From assembly GCA_047967505.1 (NCBI GenBank), contig CM106541.1: a DNA stretch of 64,000 bases. The stretch is one strand, 5' to 3'. The position numbers were made by a program, and so were the translations under genes. The notes beneath the pieces are model-generated. The model had not been told where the DNA came from, did no database searches, and saw nothing but the letters and a program-made list of their open reading frames with translations. Each line of letters begins with the position of its first letter. Position 1 is the first letter of the stretch. Positions 54,865-64,000 of the stretch are shown here, piece by piece. Origin of the DNA: Dipteris shenzhenensis. Lineage: Eukaryota; Polypodiophyta; Polypodiopsida; Gleicheniales.

Positions 54865-56000
54865 GGAACTATGAAGGTTATGGATCTCATTGTTTGTGCT
54901 CATGACATGTACCTAAAGTCAATTAGGTTCCAATATAAATTAGCTTGGACTCATAAACATAATGTTGAATGAGTGTGCATTTCTCTATACTCAACAATAC
55001 ATGGTAGGCCCCTTATATAGAGAGTTCCCTTTGAATAGTCAACATCGGTGGGATCCTCTAATCCACATCTCTCCTTGTGGATATCCTTGATCCACATCTC
55101 CACATCATGTAGTCCACATCCTAGGGTGGCTACTTTAATTCTTTCCTATATCATACCTTAGCCTTTAATCTATGTGCTCATGGCACCATATCTCAACACC
55201 TCTCCTTGGTGCCATGATCCATTGGCTACTGCAAGGTGGTTTGATGTGAGTTTACATTCCATCACCTCCCCTTAATGCATGGATTACTACTTAAGGTGGT
55301 CAAGTGTGGTTTTTATATGTCAATACCTCCCCTCGGTGATTTCATAGCTACTCTCAGGTGGTTAGGTTTGATTTACAAATGTGTGGGCTTAAGGTGGCAA
55401 GGTTGTTGCTTCTCATTACATGTTGTTGATGTCATTGTCTTCTTTGCTTGACGTAGCTTGATGCATGATGCTTTGTTCTACCATGTGCCTTGATGCATTG
55501 TGTGTGGATGCCATGTTTTGGGATATGGTCATCTCATACACTTGTGCTTTTGGCATGCTCTTTGCATTCATGTGTCACTTTTCCATTTGTTGCAAAGGTT
55601 TTACCATGAGCTTTGTTTTGCTTCAATGGTAGTGCCTAATTGCTAATAATGATTTTGATTTGACAGGCACGTAGATCTTGAAACAGCGATCACTGTTCCT
55701 TCTTGAAGCATGTGCAAATTCCTCTTGGATTGCAAGTTATGCCTTGTTGAAATTTTTGTGAAGAAGAGGGGGCCTTGATGATGTGGTAGAGGCTATTCAT
55801 ATTCTGCTTGCAGGACTGTGTTTGGAAAGGGGTTACTATGATGAGGTGGCACTATGCCATGTGACAGTCTATTAACCCAACCAAGACAACAAACTCAATC
55901 ATGATAACCCTTACTCTAACCATAGTCCTAACTTAAGGTCATAGTCTAAGTGTGGATTAACTTTGCAAAGTACATACTTCAGCATGGCCAAGTTTGCCAC
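54865..56000 (-). mobile_element. Degraded relative of the gag-only LTR element, inverted
   Basis: The complement of about 54890-55198 matches the LTR of 7379-7703: it starts TGTTGAGATATGGTGCCATG and contains CTAATTGACTTTAGGTACAT and other shared blocks. Beyond it, 55199-55380 matches the purine tract and the region before the right LTR, with GGTGGTCAG-like units, and 55850-55940 matches 8600-8720. No gag is readable. The other LTR was not found. Confidence 0.65.
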
Positions 56001-56493
56001 ATGTCAAACATTTAGAACCTTAGAAGAGGAGAAAGATAAGGTCATCTTTTCTAATGGAGTAGTGACAATGGTGTGTCAGCATTACTCACGGTCTAGGGGA
56101 ATTCAAAGCCACTGTGTACCTTGGAGCCTTTCTACTTTCACGTCTAGTGTAGCGTCCTCCATAGGTGTTTGCACCGTGTCCCTATGGTGACTGGTTTGGC
56201 ATTATAGTTTGCAGCAGGAGACCTTTTTCCAAATGTTCACCTGTGGAGCGTCTATAGGGAAGAGTCACTGGAGCAAGGATGGTGGCTAGAGTAGCAAGTC
56301 ACATGAGTCGCTGGAGTTGAGATAAACTTGAATGCTAGAGATGTCACCTTTGGAGCCCATCATGGGTGTTTGTTTGGCTGTAGGGGCACCGTTGAAGGGG
56401 CGCAATCCATTGGAGTAGTCTAGTTGAAGCCCTAGGAGTTGCCTCATCGGTCTATGGAGTAGTGACTATGTGACGATCGGGAAGTATGCCAAG
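56001..56493. other. No gene seen
   Basis: Mixed-composition DNA between two LTR elements; may be the remaining leader of the inverted element. Confidence 0.4.
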
Positions 56494-56663
56494 TGTGGGG
56501 GTTAAAGGTCACTGTGCCTTTACGCCGGTTATGTACAATACTCAAATGCATATATAAATGAATGAAAAAGAAGATTAGGGTGTTATGCACCCACTAAAAC
56601 TTGTGTGGCTCTCTGTTTCTCTCTCTCCCTCTTCTGTTCTTGCTTCCGTTGAGAGCACTCTCA
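56494..56663 (+). repeat. Left LTR of copia C
   Basis: TGTGGGGGTTAAAGG...CACTCTCA, 170 bp, followed by a primer-site-like TGGCATCAAAGC at 56666. Confidence 0.9.
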
Positions 56664-58124
56664 ACTGGCATCAAAGCTCGGGTGATCTAGCTGAGTGTGC
56701 ATGAATGCTTAGAAGCTCAACAACTCTATGGGAGGAAGCAGAAGCTCTGTGCAAAGCTTTGTGGGTGACTTTACCTGCATCTGAGTGTGTAGAGACCTTG
56801 GAGGAACCTTTGGAAAAGTCACTTTGGCTTTGCGAAGTGGTTTTGAGAGCCTGTTAAGTGTTTTTAAAGAAAAAGTCATTTTTTGAGCTTTTCCCTGTTC
56901 CATTCGATGACAGAGACTCTGTATTGACTTATAGAGGCAACTATTGCTTGCTTTTGGTGTCCACTTCACTTCAGAGCTTGGAAACACCTTCATTCTTGAA
57001 TCTCGGATCATTTCACTGGATTTCTGACTCACTGAGTCAGTTTCTGCATTTTTCTGCCCGAGTGTTAGAACTCAAGTTTGGAGAAACCATTTGCAGATCT
57101 GTCAGTTCCGGTGGACTCAGGAGGTCCTAAAACTTCTAAGTTGCTCATCATTCGCACTCTGGTGGAGTTTACAAACAGTTATGTTTCTAGAAGCATTTTT
57201 CAGTCCATGTGTTGGACCTAGTGATTGAGACCACAGTTTCTAAAACCGTCTATCCCATTGCGTTTCGGATGCCCAAAAACCCCTATGTGTCAGTTCTTGC
57301 ATGATTCAATGGAGTATTTTCAGAGTTATAGATCTCTGTGTATTTGATTTCATATCTCTTTTATGCATTTTTCATTCTAAGGTTTTGAAACCTTAGATTT
57401 ATGCCACATGGCAGTGGATAAGTATTGACTCCCATTTCTCACTCATCGGTTGGGATTTTGGAGTTCTGGAAGAAGAGAGATATTTGCAAATTTTCTTGTT
57501 GAGTCCGATTATGCAATGGCACCCATGTTTTGAGGCATATCAAGTTCTATTTTCAGTAGTGGTCTTTTTCATAGGACCATGATTTCTTGAGCATACCTTA
57601 TGCAGATCACTCTGGTTGTAGTTTGTGCCATGTGCACTCATTCGTGGTGTGCATTGGCTTGTAGTGGATGATTTATAGGCCATTTTGATGCATTACGATC
57701 TTCTTGGATGCACTGATAGGCCCAGATTGCCTTGTGGGATGCTATTTTTATGGACGCTTTGCACATGGATGCTATTTTATGCTGAGGGACAACTTTGACA
57801 CATTGTAGGTGATGCACTGATAGTGTTATGCTCTCTTGGATGAGATATTATTGATGCATATGCCCATTGACGGTGTTTATGCTTGAGCCATTTGGCACCT
57901 ATTGGCATTTTGGATTGCCATTGCAGTTGGCATTTTCTTTTGGGCCAAATTTTCTTATGGATGCATAGTACATGCACATGAGTCAGCTGCATCTTTTGAT
58001 GCTTTGAACTTTGAGTTTTGGTGATATTTCAGTCTATTGTGGCATACACATTTAGGTGCACTTGGTATTTGGTGTGATTCTCTCTTATAGTCACTAGCAT
58101 TTGGGATTTTGCTTTATTTGCATC

Positions 58125-58916
58125 ATGGCATCCTCTTCCATGTCTGAAAAGGAGTTTTTCAATATTGAAAAGTTTGATGGGACAAACTTTTCTTTGTGGA
58201 AAGGATAGATAAGGGATGTGCTTATTCCAAAGAAGCAGATTAAACCCTTGGTAGGTATTGAAGCTAAGCCTGCAAATATGTCTAAGGATGATTGGAATGA
58301 GTTGGATGCATTAGCAAAGTCTACTATTAGACTTCATCTTGTAGAGTCAGTTTATTTCATAGTAGTAAATGAGTAGACTACAGAAGATTTGTGGAAGAAA
58401 CTGTGTGACACTTATGAGAAGGAAACTTCCTCTAATAAAGTTTACCTCATGAAGAGGTTGTTTGAGCTACAGATGAAGGAAGGGGTTTCCATTGCTTCTC
58501 ACTTGAATGAATTCAATATTATTGTCAGCCAACTTCAGGCTCAGAAGATGAATTTTGATGCGGAGGCTCAACCAATATTTCTCTTATGGTCATTGCCATC
58601 CTCATGGGATACCTTCCATACAGCTGTCAGTAACTCTGCACCTAGTGGAGTACTGAAATTTGATAATGTTGTGGGTAGCTTGTTGGCCGAGGAGATTAGA
58701 CAGAAGTATATGGATGGCAACAAGCAAGATGCAGCCTTAAATGTGCAAAGGAGCAGATCACAGTTCAGGGGGAAGTCCCAAGAAAGAGGGAAGTCTCGTA
58801 GCAAATCCAAGGCATGGAACATTGAGTGTTACCACTGTGGCAAGAAGGGCCATATGAAAAAGGACTACTACAAGCTGAAAAGAGAGCAAAAGGATAAGAA
58901 AAAGAATGCAAATTGA
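58125..58916 (+). pseudogene. Copia C gag
   Basis: The ATG at 58125 opens MASSSMSEKEFFNIEKFDGT. Two stops lie near 58206 and 58374; from 58389 the frame is open to the TGA at 58914. The sequence around 58700 (EEIRQKYMDGNKQDAALNV) is continuous and shows the empty insertion site of the nested element. The zinc knuckle reads CYHCGKKGHMKKDYYK, with Tyr replacing the last Cys, so zinc binding is probably lost. Confidence 0.85.
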
Positions 58917-58961
58917 GGTGCAAATCAAAAGGAAGAAATTCCAAGGGAGGAAAAAGGAAAA

Positions 58962-59300
58962 GTGAAGATCGAGGAGATCAATGCAATCACACATGATAGT
59001 GACAATGATGTTCTCTTCATGTCTAGTTTATCTATAGAGTTGCTTACCACTTCAGATGATGCATATTCCCAGGATTGGATTTTGGATTTTGGTGCTTCAT
59101 TCCATGTTACTCCCCATAGGGAATGGTTCTCCACTTATGACAGTGGAAAGATAGGTTGTGTGCATCTTGGAAATGACTATGCATGTGACATAGTGGGAGT
59201 AGGTGACATAAAGTTTTCTTTTTCAAATGGGTCTGCATTTGTTTTGAAACATGTGAGACATGTGCCTAAGTTGACCAAGAGTCTTATTTCAGTGGGTTAG
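58962..59300 (+). pseudogene. Copia C aspartic protease region
   Basis: WILDFGASFHVTPHREWF near 59078: the catalytic D-S-G is D-F-G here, so the Ser next to the active Asp is lost. The end VRHVPKLTKSLISVG is followed by a TAG at 59299-59301. Confidence 0.85.
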
Positions 59301-59363
59301 CTAGATGATGCTGGTTTTCACACCACTTTTGGCTTTTAGAGTCGGAAAATTTAGAAGGGCTCT

Positions 59364-60325
59364 ATGCTTTTGGCCAGGGGTGCCAAGTGTGGGACTTTGT
59401 ATCCCTTACATGTATCAGGGGTATTTGATCATGTTCTTGCAATAACCAAGCAGCCAAGCACTTCTTTGTGGCATTGCAGGTTGGGGCACATGGGCCAGAA
59501 TGGAATGAAACTCTTATGCCGTTTGGGTTATGTACCGCATTTGAGTTTCTCTGATTTTGAATTTTGTGAGCATTGTCTCTATGGGAAGCATACTAAATCA
59601 GCCCATAAAATAAGGGGAAAGAAAGAGCTTGAAAAGCTTGATTTGGTGCATTCAGGCGTATGTGGTCCCATGCCTACGCAGTCATTAGGCAGGGCTGAAT
59701 ACTATGTGACATTCATTGATGATGCAACTAGGAAAGTGTGGGCTTATGCTATAGCTCGGAAGAGTGATGTGTTCTAGGTATTTCAAAAATGGCTGGCCTT
59801 GGTTGAGAATTAGTCAGGTAGAAAAGTGGAAAGATGGGATATCGTCCCTGGGATCCAGAAGCAAAGAAGATCATACCTAGCCATGATGTAGTCTTCAATG
59901 AGAAGAAGATGCATAAGGCACACATGAATGTGGAAATGAGGAGAATCACTTTCCAGGATGTGAATCCACCTGCATATGTTGATAGACGGCAAGCTGTCCA
60001 TGCACCAAATGTGCAAGAAATGGTACCACCAAATACTCCCACAAATATACAATCAAGGGTAGATGATGGATCATCTATTGGTGCAAATGATGAGCCAAAT
60101 GTGGCTGATATGTAGGTGGGACAGCAAGCTGAAATGCCCTTGAGAAGATCATCTAGAGTATCTAGACCACCTGATAGGTTTGTTCCAGGGGTAGACTATG
60201 TGATGCTTACTGATTGTGGGGAGCCTTCTTGCTACAGAGAGGCTATGATGAACGAGGATCAATGCAAGTGGGACTATGCTATGCAATCAAAGATGAGTTC
60301 ACTTATGAAGAATAAGACTTGGGAT
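59364..60325 (+). pseudogene. Copia C integrase, core deleted
   Basis: The zinc part WHCRLGHMGQNG...CEHCLYGKHTKS is intact (59471-59603), and GRAEYYVTFIDDATRKVW follows near 59690-59740. A stop lies at 59776-59778, and at about 59817 the sequence jumps to the later GYRPWDPEAKKI segment, removing the second Asp and the Glu of the catalytic triad. The linker SSRVSRPPDRFVPG is present near 60149-60190. Confidence 0.85.
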
Positions 60326-60425
60326 ACACTTTCAGAGGTCCCTCCACTTTGTGTAGAGACCCAAAAGATCCCCCCACTTTGTGTGGAGACCCATAAGGTC
60401 CCCCCCAAAAGTGGAGAGACCAACA
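60326..60425 (+). repeat. Tandem 28-33-bp repeat, three units
   Basis: AGGTCCCTCCACTTTGTGTAGAGACCCA, AGATCCCCCCACTTTGTGTGGAGACCCA and a shorter AGGTCCCCCCCAAAAGTGGAGAGACC. It begins exactly where copia C is truncated. Confidence 0.75.
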
Positions 60426-60799
60426 TGTATAAATATCTCTCAATGGAATGAAGCTCCCACTCTTTGGGATTCAGTGTTCAAGCTCACTAATGCATTCATG
60501 CGATTGATTTCCATTGCATCCATGCTCTCTTACACTATCGTGTTCTAGCATGCCCTTACCCTTGCACTCTCTACCCTTGAACTCCCTCCTCCTCCTTCCT
60601 CCCTCTTCCTCCCTCCTTCTCATCCTCCTCCCTCATCCTCCTCCTCCCTTCTCCTTAGAGCCAGACAAAGAGCCTTTACCGATAAAGGCTGCTCTTCCAA
60701 ATAATTTTTCAAAAGCTTGCATCAGAGGAGATTAAAAACAGAAATTTGCAGGGTGCTTATGCCTGATGGATCATGGACCACCTCACGGTCATAGCTTGC
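60426..60799. other. No gene seen; pyrimidine-rich
   Basis: CTCCTCCTTCCTCCCTC-type low complexity at 60580-60660. No supported coding. Confidence 0.5.
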
Positions 60800-60864
60800 T
60801 TCTATTTGTGTGCATCATTTCTCACATCAATTTGGTTCTGCAGTTCCTCCCTCATAGCAAGCTT

Positions 60865-61130
60865 TGGTTGCAGGAATGAGAGGTACTCTCCCCCTCCATC
60901 TGACCTTAGGCATTTTAATTTTATTTGTAGGCCTATTTCTTTCTCAACCATAGCTTTAAAAGCTTTGAAATGGCCAAACACTTCACTTTTCTTTTTCATA
61001 AAATACACCCAAACTTTTCTACTGTAGTCATCAATAAAAGTGCCAAAATAATGATGGCCTCCAATAGATGTAGCTTTAGTAGTCCACACATCAGAGTGGA
61101 TTAATTACAATGGCCTCTTATTCTCTTGAA
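60865..61130 (-). pseudogene. Integrase fragment of copia D
   Basis: GGHHYFGTFIDDYSRKVWVY near 61060-61000 and LKCLRSDGGGEYLS near 60905-60870 carry the second catalytic Asp. The third residue (Glu) lies beyond the truncation. Confidence 0.85.
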
Positions 61131-61728
61131 CATGTCTAGGAAATGGTTTCCTTGCTTGTTTTCCAAATTGACAGGCTTCACATACCTTATGCATTTCTGC
61201 AACCTTGAACTTATGCAATCCTGCAACAATATTTTGGGCCTGCATTAATTTAAGTCGCTGTACATTAACATGACCAATGCATGCAATTACACCAGTCTCA
61301 TGTGCAAACATTGTTGCACTCAATTCAAGCATGTCTGCATCCAACGTAAACATCCTGCCCTTCTTCTTCCCTTTTGCTATCAAGCGACCTTTATTTTTCA
61401 TATCCTCAACAAAGCATCCATGATGATTAAATCTGACCTGCAAGCCCTGCTCAACCATTTGACCAATAGAAACCAGGTTCTTGGTGATATTCGAGACATG
61501 AAATACATCAGATAGGTATTTCTTTTTCCCATCCTGCATAGACAAAGGAATTTTACCAATCTGCACAATAGGATGTGCAATATCATCACCAATCTCCACA
61601 AATCCTGGTCTTTCCATTTTCCTTGCATCTTGCATCCATTCTGCATGACCTATCATGTGGTTTGATGCACCTGAGTCAACATACCACACATCATTGCTTT
61701 CTTCTGCACTTGTCACAGAATTGGTCAT
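61105..61728 (-). pseudogene. Copia D protease and GAG-pre-integrase
   Basis: The long open frame begins near the protease: DVWYVDSGASNHMIGHAEWM has the catalytic D-S-G. DVFHVSNITKNLVSIGQMVE ends the protease region. The pre-integrase part has IGHVNVQRLK and CEACQFGKQARKPF, the second half of the zinc-binding HHCC module. A stop after NKRPL at 61105 separates it from integrase. This is the best preserved coding piece of the element. Confidence 0.88.
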
Positions 61729-61774
61729 GTGCTACACCATAAAAAAATGCTCATTTCTGTCATCACCCTATCTA

Positions 61775-62702
61775 CTAGAGGATGCATAATTGCCTTGCTA
61801 CAATTTTCCAGTCATGGTGTATTCTACTTTTTATAGCAATCTTTAACCATATGACCCATTTTACCATAGTAATAGCAAGCAACATTGCTATTTGCATTTT
61901 GGCCTCTCTGTCATCGACCACAACCTCTTTGGCTTCCTCTGCCTCTAAAGTTACCACGTCCTCCTCCATAGGACTGGTTTTCTTGAATTTACTACATATT
62001 CTGATTTCTGCCATGGCCTCTAGATCAGCCTGCTCTACCTCTGCCTCTACCTCTTCCAGCATTTGAGTAGAAGACAATTTTTTTTGAAGTTCCTCTTGAA
62101 GAAGATGCACCACCATTTCTCTACTCTTTAGAAATTAGAAGAGCAATCAACTCCTCAAAATCAAGAAAATTCTCATGAACGGCAATGGATGTACCGAATT
62201 GTGCATAATCCTTTCCTAGACCATTCAAGGTCACGGAAACTAAATCATCATCTTCCATTGGTGACCCAATAGAAGCAAGTGCATCTGCAATCTTCTTCAC
62301 CTTCATGTGGTAGTCATTGATGCTCATATTTTCTCTGTGCAGATTATGCAACTCCTAGTTGAGCTGCATTTTCCTAGCTTGCGTATTTGTGCTATACATT
62401 TTTATCAAAGTATCCCATGCCTCCTTCGGCATACTTGCATCCTGAATATGCGCAATCATAGAATTTGAAATACTGATAGATAGTTAGTACATAAACTTTT
62501 TGGCTCTCTCATGCTAGCCTTTAAATGCGTGCAACTCCTGTTGATTGGGAACATTAGGAATAACTAGTTCTTGTTCAGCTCTAGTAATGAACTCCCAATA
62601 GTCTTTTCCCTTAAGGAAATTCGTCATTCTAAACTTCCATGCTTGGAACTTGTTCTTGTCAAGCTTTTCAGTGACTATCTGTGAAAGAGCATCAGATGCC
62701 AT
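61775..62702 (-). pseudogene. Copia D gag
   Basis: The likely start is the ATG at 62702 (MASDALSQIVTEKLDKNKFQ; W..RM motif). Stops follow HAFKG at 62514 and near 62356. The core HRENMSINDYHMKVKKIADA and VTLNGLGKDYAQF lies at 62351-62121. The zinc knuckle near 61880-61830 reads CYYYGKMGHMVKDC, with Tyr in place of the second Cys. Glu/Arg-rich sequence precedes it. Confidence 0.85.
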
Positions 62703-62717
62703 TACAGAACACTGCAA

Positions 62718-63212
62718 AAATATTATGTCATTGCAAAAAACACAACTTCTACCTCACAAGGGCAAATCTACAAAACTGACGAAAGTGGTATTTGACCACA
62801 AGTCACTTCCTAGTGATGAGTTTTCATCAACAGGCAATAAGAATGATTCTGTCACTCCCAATCTCTCTGCACACAGGCATACGATGCAATTTCTACGGCA
62901 ACTTTTCACCGACCTGTGGAATAGTGGTTGCACAAAAAAAATAGGGCTTTTTTGAGTGCCTATGGAAAACTTCCGCCACCAAAACGGGTGCCAAAATGGC
63001 CTCGAATCAAAAAAATAATGTCACCAAAGGCATACATTTCCCTCTTGCCACACCATGAAGGGAGTCCCAATCTGAGACAGTGCTCTCTTGCACTTTTTGG
63101 CTATGCTACCTGCAGAGATTTGCTCCCAAACTCGAAAAATGAAAGCAACATTAATCCTCTTACCAAGACACCGTGAACTTGGTTTGCTTTCTTGAGCTCC
63201 TAAATGAACCGA
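62718..63212 (-). other. Leader of copia D, no coding
   Basis: Region between primer site and gag start. Short open frames on either strand are not supported. Confidence 0.5.
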
Positions 63213-63224
63213 GCTCTGATACCA
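63213..63224 (-). promoter_or_regulatory. Primer-binding site of copia D
   Basis: The minus strand reads TGGTATCAGAGC, a perfect complement to the plant initiator methionine tRNA 3' end, directly after the LTR. Confidence 0.92.
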
Positions 63225-63582
63225 TGTGAAGAGAGTGGGAGAGAAGTAAGGAGTATCACTTGTAGCTTTCTCACATACACAATGGGGGAATACACACAAA
63301 GGTGGAGGCTGAAAACAATTTTCCTCTTCTTAGTTGTGAAGGCCAAAAGAACTCTCTCTAAGTACAAAAGGAATAGGTGAATCCTATATGTGGGTCTCAA
63401 ACCAAACTTAGCTAACCTAGGTGGCATACTAGCTGAGCCACTAACTAGAGTATGTAAAGATAGCTGTCATCCAGCTATTATTCATGGGTAGTGTACCAAC
63501 CGCATCTGCAGCTAACAAGTCAGTGACATAAATGCACAATGGTCACCCTGGCATATCACGAGTGGAGCTCGATATCTCAACA
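63225..63582 (-). repeat. Left LTR of copia D, 358 bp
   Basis: On the minus strand it begins TGTTGAGATATCGAGCTCC and ends CTCTCTTCACA, immediately before the primer site. The start is set by the TG...CA rule; no second LTR is available to confirm it. Confidence 0.75.
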
Positions 63583-64000
63583 GTCCCCTTATTTCTTTCC
63601 CCACCCTTTTACTAGCCACTTCCTTCTCCAAATTCTGTTAAGCTGCCATAATTTCCATCTTTCTCTATTTTCTGTCCACCACCACCACCACCACTTTTTC
63701 CGTCAGTCCTCACTCCACCACCACTTTTTCCATCACCCCCCCCTTTCCATCTCCATCTTCACCTCCCATCATCTTTCTCTCCACCACCTCCACTTTTTTC
63801 ATCCATCCCCCATCTCCCCCACTCAAGGTAACCATCCTTTTTCCCTCCACTGTCTCTCTACCTCTCTCTACACCCCATCTCCCCTTTTTTCCCTCCCCCT
63901 CCATCTCCCACCTCCTCCACCCCCCCACCAGTCTCCACCATCTCTCTACCTCTCTCTACACCCCATCTCCCCTTTTTCCCCTCCCCCTCCATCTCCCATC
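63583..64000 (+). repeat. Pyrimidine-rich low-complexity tract
   Basis: Mostly C and T, with (CCACCA)n at 63675-63725 and a unit TCTCTACCTCTCTCTACACCCCATCTCCCCTTTTT that occurs near 63852 and again near 63940. Minus-strand open frames are artefacts. Confidence 0.85.

Larger units (their letters stand above)
56494..60325 (+). mobile_element. Ty1/copia copy C, 3' truncated, same family as copia B
   Basis: The left LTR (56494-56663), leader, gag, protease and part of integrase match copia B closely. About 415 bases of the integrase core are deleted (junction near 59817), and the element ends after MKNKTWDT near 60325, before reverse transcriptase. No right LTR. It is useful as the uninterrupted form of gag into which the nested element of copy B inserted. 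Confidence 0.9.
60800..63582 (-). mobile_element. Ty1/copia element D, minus strand, truncated in integrase
   Basis: Left LTR (63582-63225), primer site, leader, gag, protease and the first part of integrase read in order on the minus strand. The protein sequence and LTR differ from copia B/C, so it is a separate family. Homology to integrase ends near 60880; the rest of pol and the right LTR are missing. Confidence 0.88.

Noticed and set aside
63710-63928. Gly-rich open frame on the minus strand
   Set aside because: Low-complexity pyrimidine-rich DNA read on the other strand.
1-64000. tRNA, rRNA or organellar gene content
   Set aside because: Scanning by eye for cloverleaf-like and rRNA-like sequence gave no candidate; the only tRNA-related sequences are retrotransposon primer sites.

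Overview
This window reads as nuclear DNA of a land plant with a large, repeat-rich genome. The signs are spliceosomal introns, remnants of plant-type PPR genes, CACTA (En/Spm) transposons, Ty1/copia and gypsy-like LTR retrotransposons with initiator-Met primer sites, a LINE and AT-rich satellites. No species marker is present. The mix would suit a fern or another seed-free plant, but that is a guess. No rRNA, tRNA, CRISPR array or bacterial operon was seen.

Layout. 1-2772: 3' part of a CACTA transposon with its right terminus. 3060-4600: decayed PPR gene. 5451-6105: dispersed repeat, second copy at 25301-25870. 7141-26350: an old minus-strand gene of a VGHTHED-motif family (probably DUF7869-like), cut apart by insertions: a 2.9-kb gag-only LTR element (7379-10252) and a 13.2-kb copia element (10696-23870), which itself carries a 7.2-kb LTR element with gag plus an unknown acidic ORF and no pol (12923-20138). 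26351-30900: AT-rich DNA with many GATTCYRGAATC palindromes, then a LINE remnant. 31320-33033: direct repeats and a 584-bp foldback element. 33828-35156: the only long, intact, non-transposon gene, an intronless, GC-rich secreted GH71-type alpha-1,3-glucanase. 36050-44092: CACTA-derived genes (transposase, DUF4218, DUF4216, a TnpA-like gene) around a 1.57-kb polypurine tract. 45060-47510: minisatellites and a decaying coiled-coil/RING gene. 48150-49615: about 200-bp AT-rich satellite. 50560-53620: pseudogenes (coiled-coil fragment, FCP1/HAD phosphatase, transposon-like protein). 54098-54700: about 150-bp tandem array. 54865-56000: inverted relative of the gag-only element. 56494-60325: second copia of the same family as 10696-23870. 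60800-63582: an unrelated copia on the minus strand. 63583-64000: pyrimidine-rich low-complexity DNA.

The transposon genes are nearly all broken by stops and frameshifts, so the window is a graveyard of nested insertions. The GH71 gene stands out: open over 442 codons, with a signal peptide, a promoter with a TATA box, a base composition unlike its surroundings, and a family best known from fungi. It is the best candidate for horizontally acquired, functional DNA here. The most unusual mobile element is the pol-less LTR retrotransposon whose gag runs into a long acidic protein ending in a conserved-looking aromatic C-terminus.
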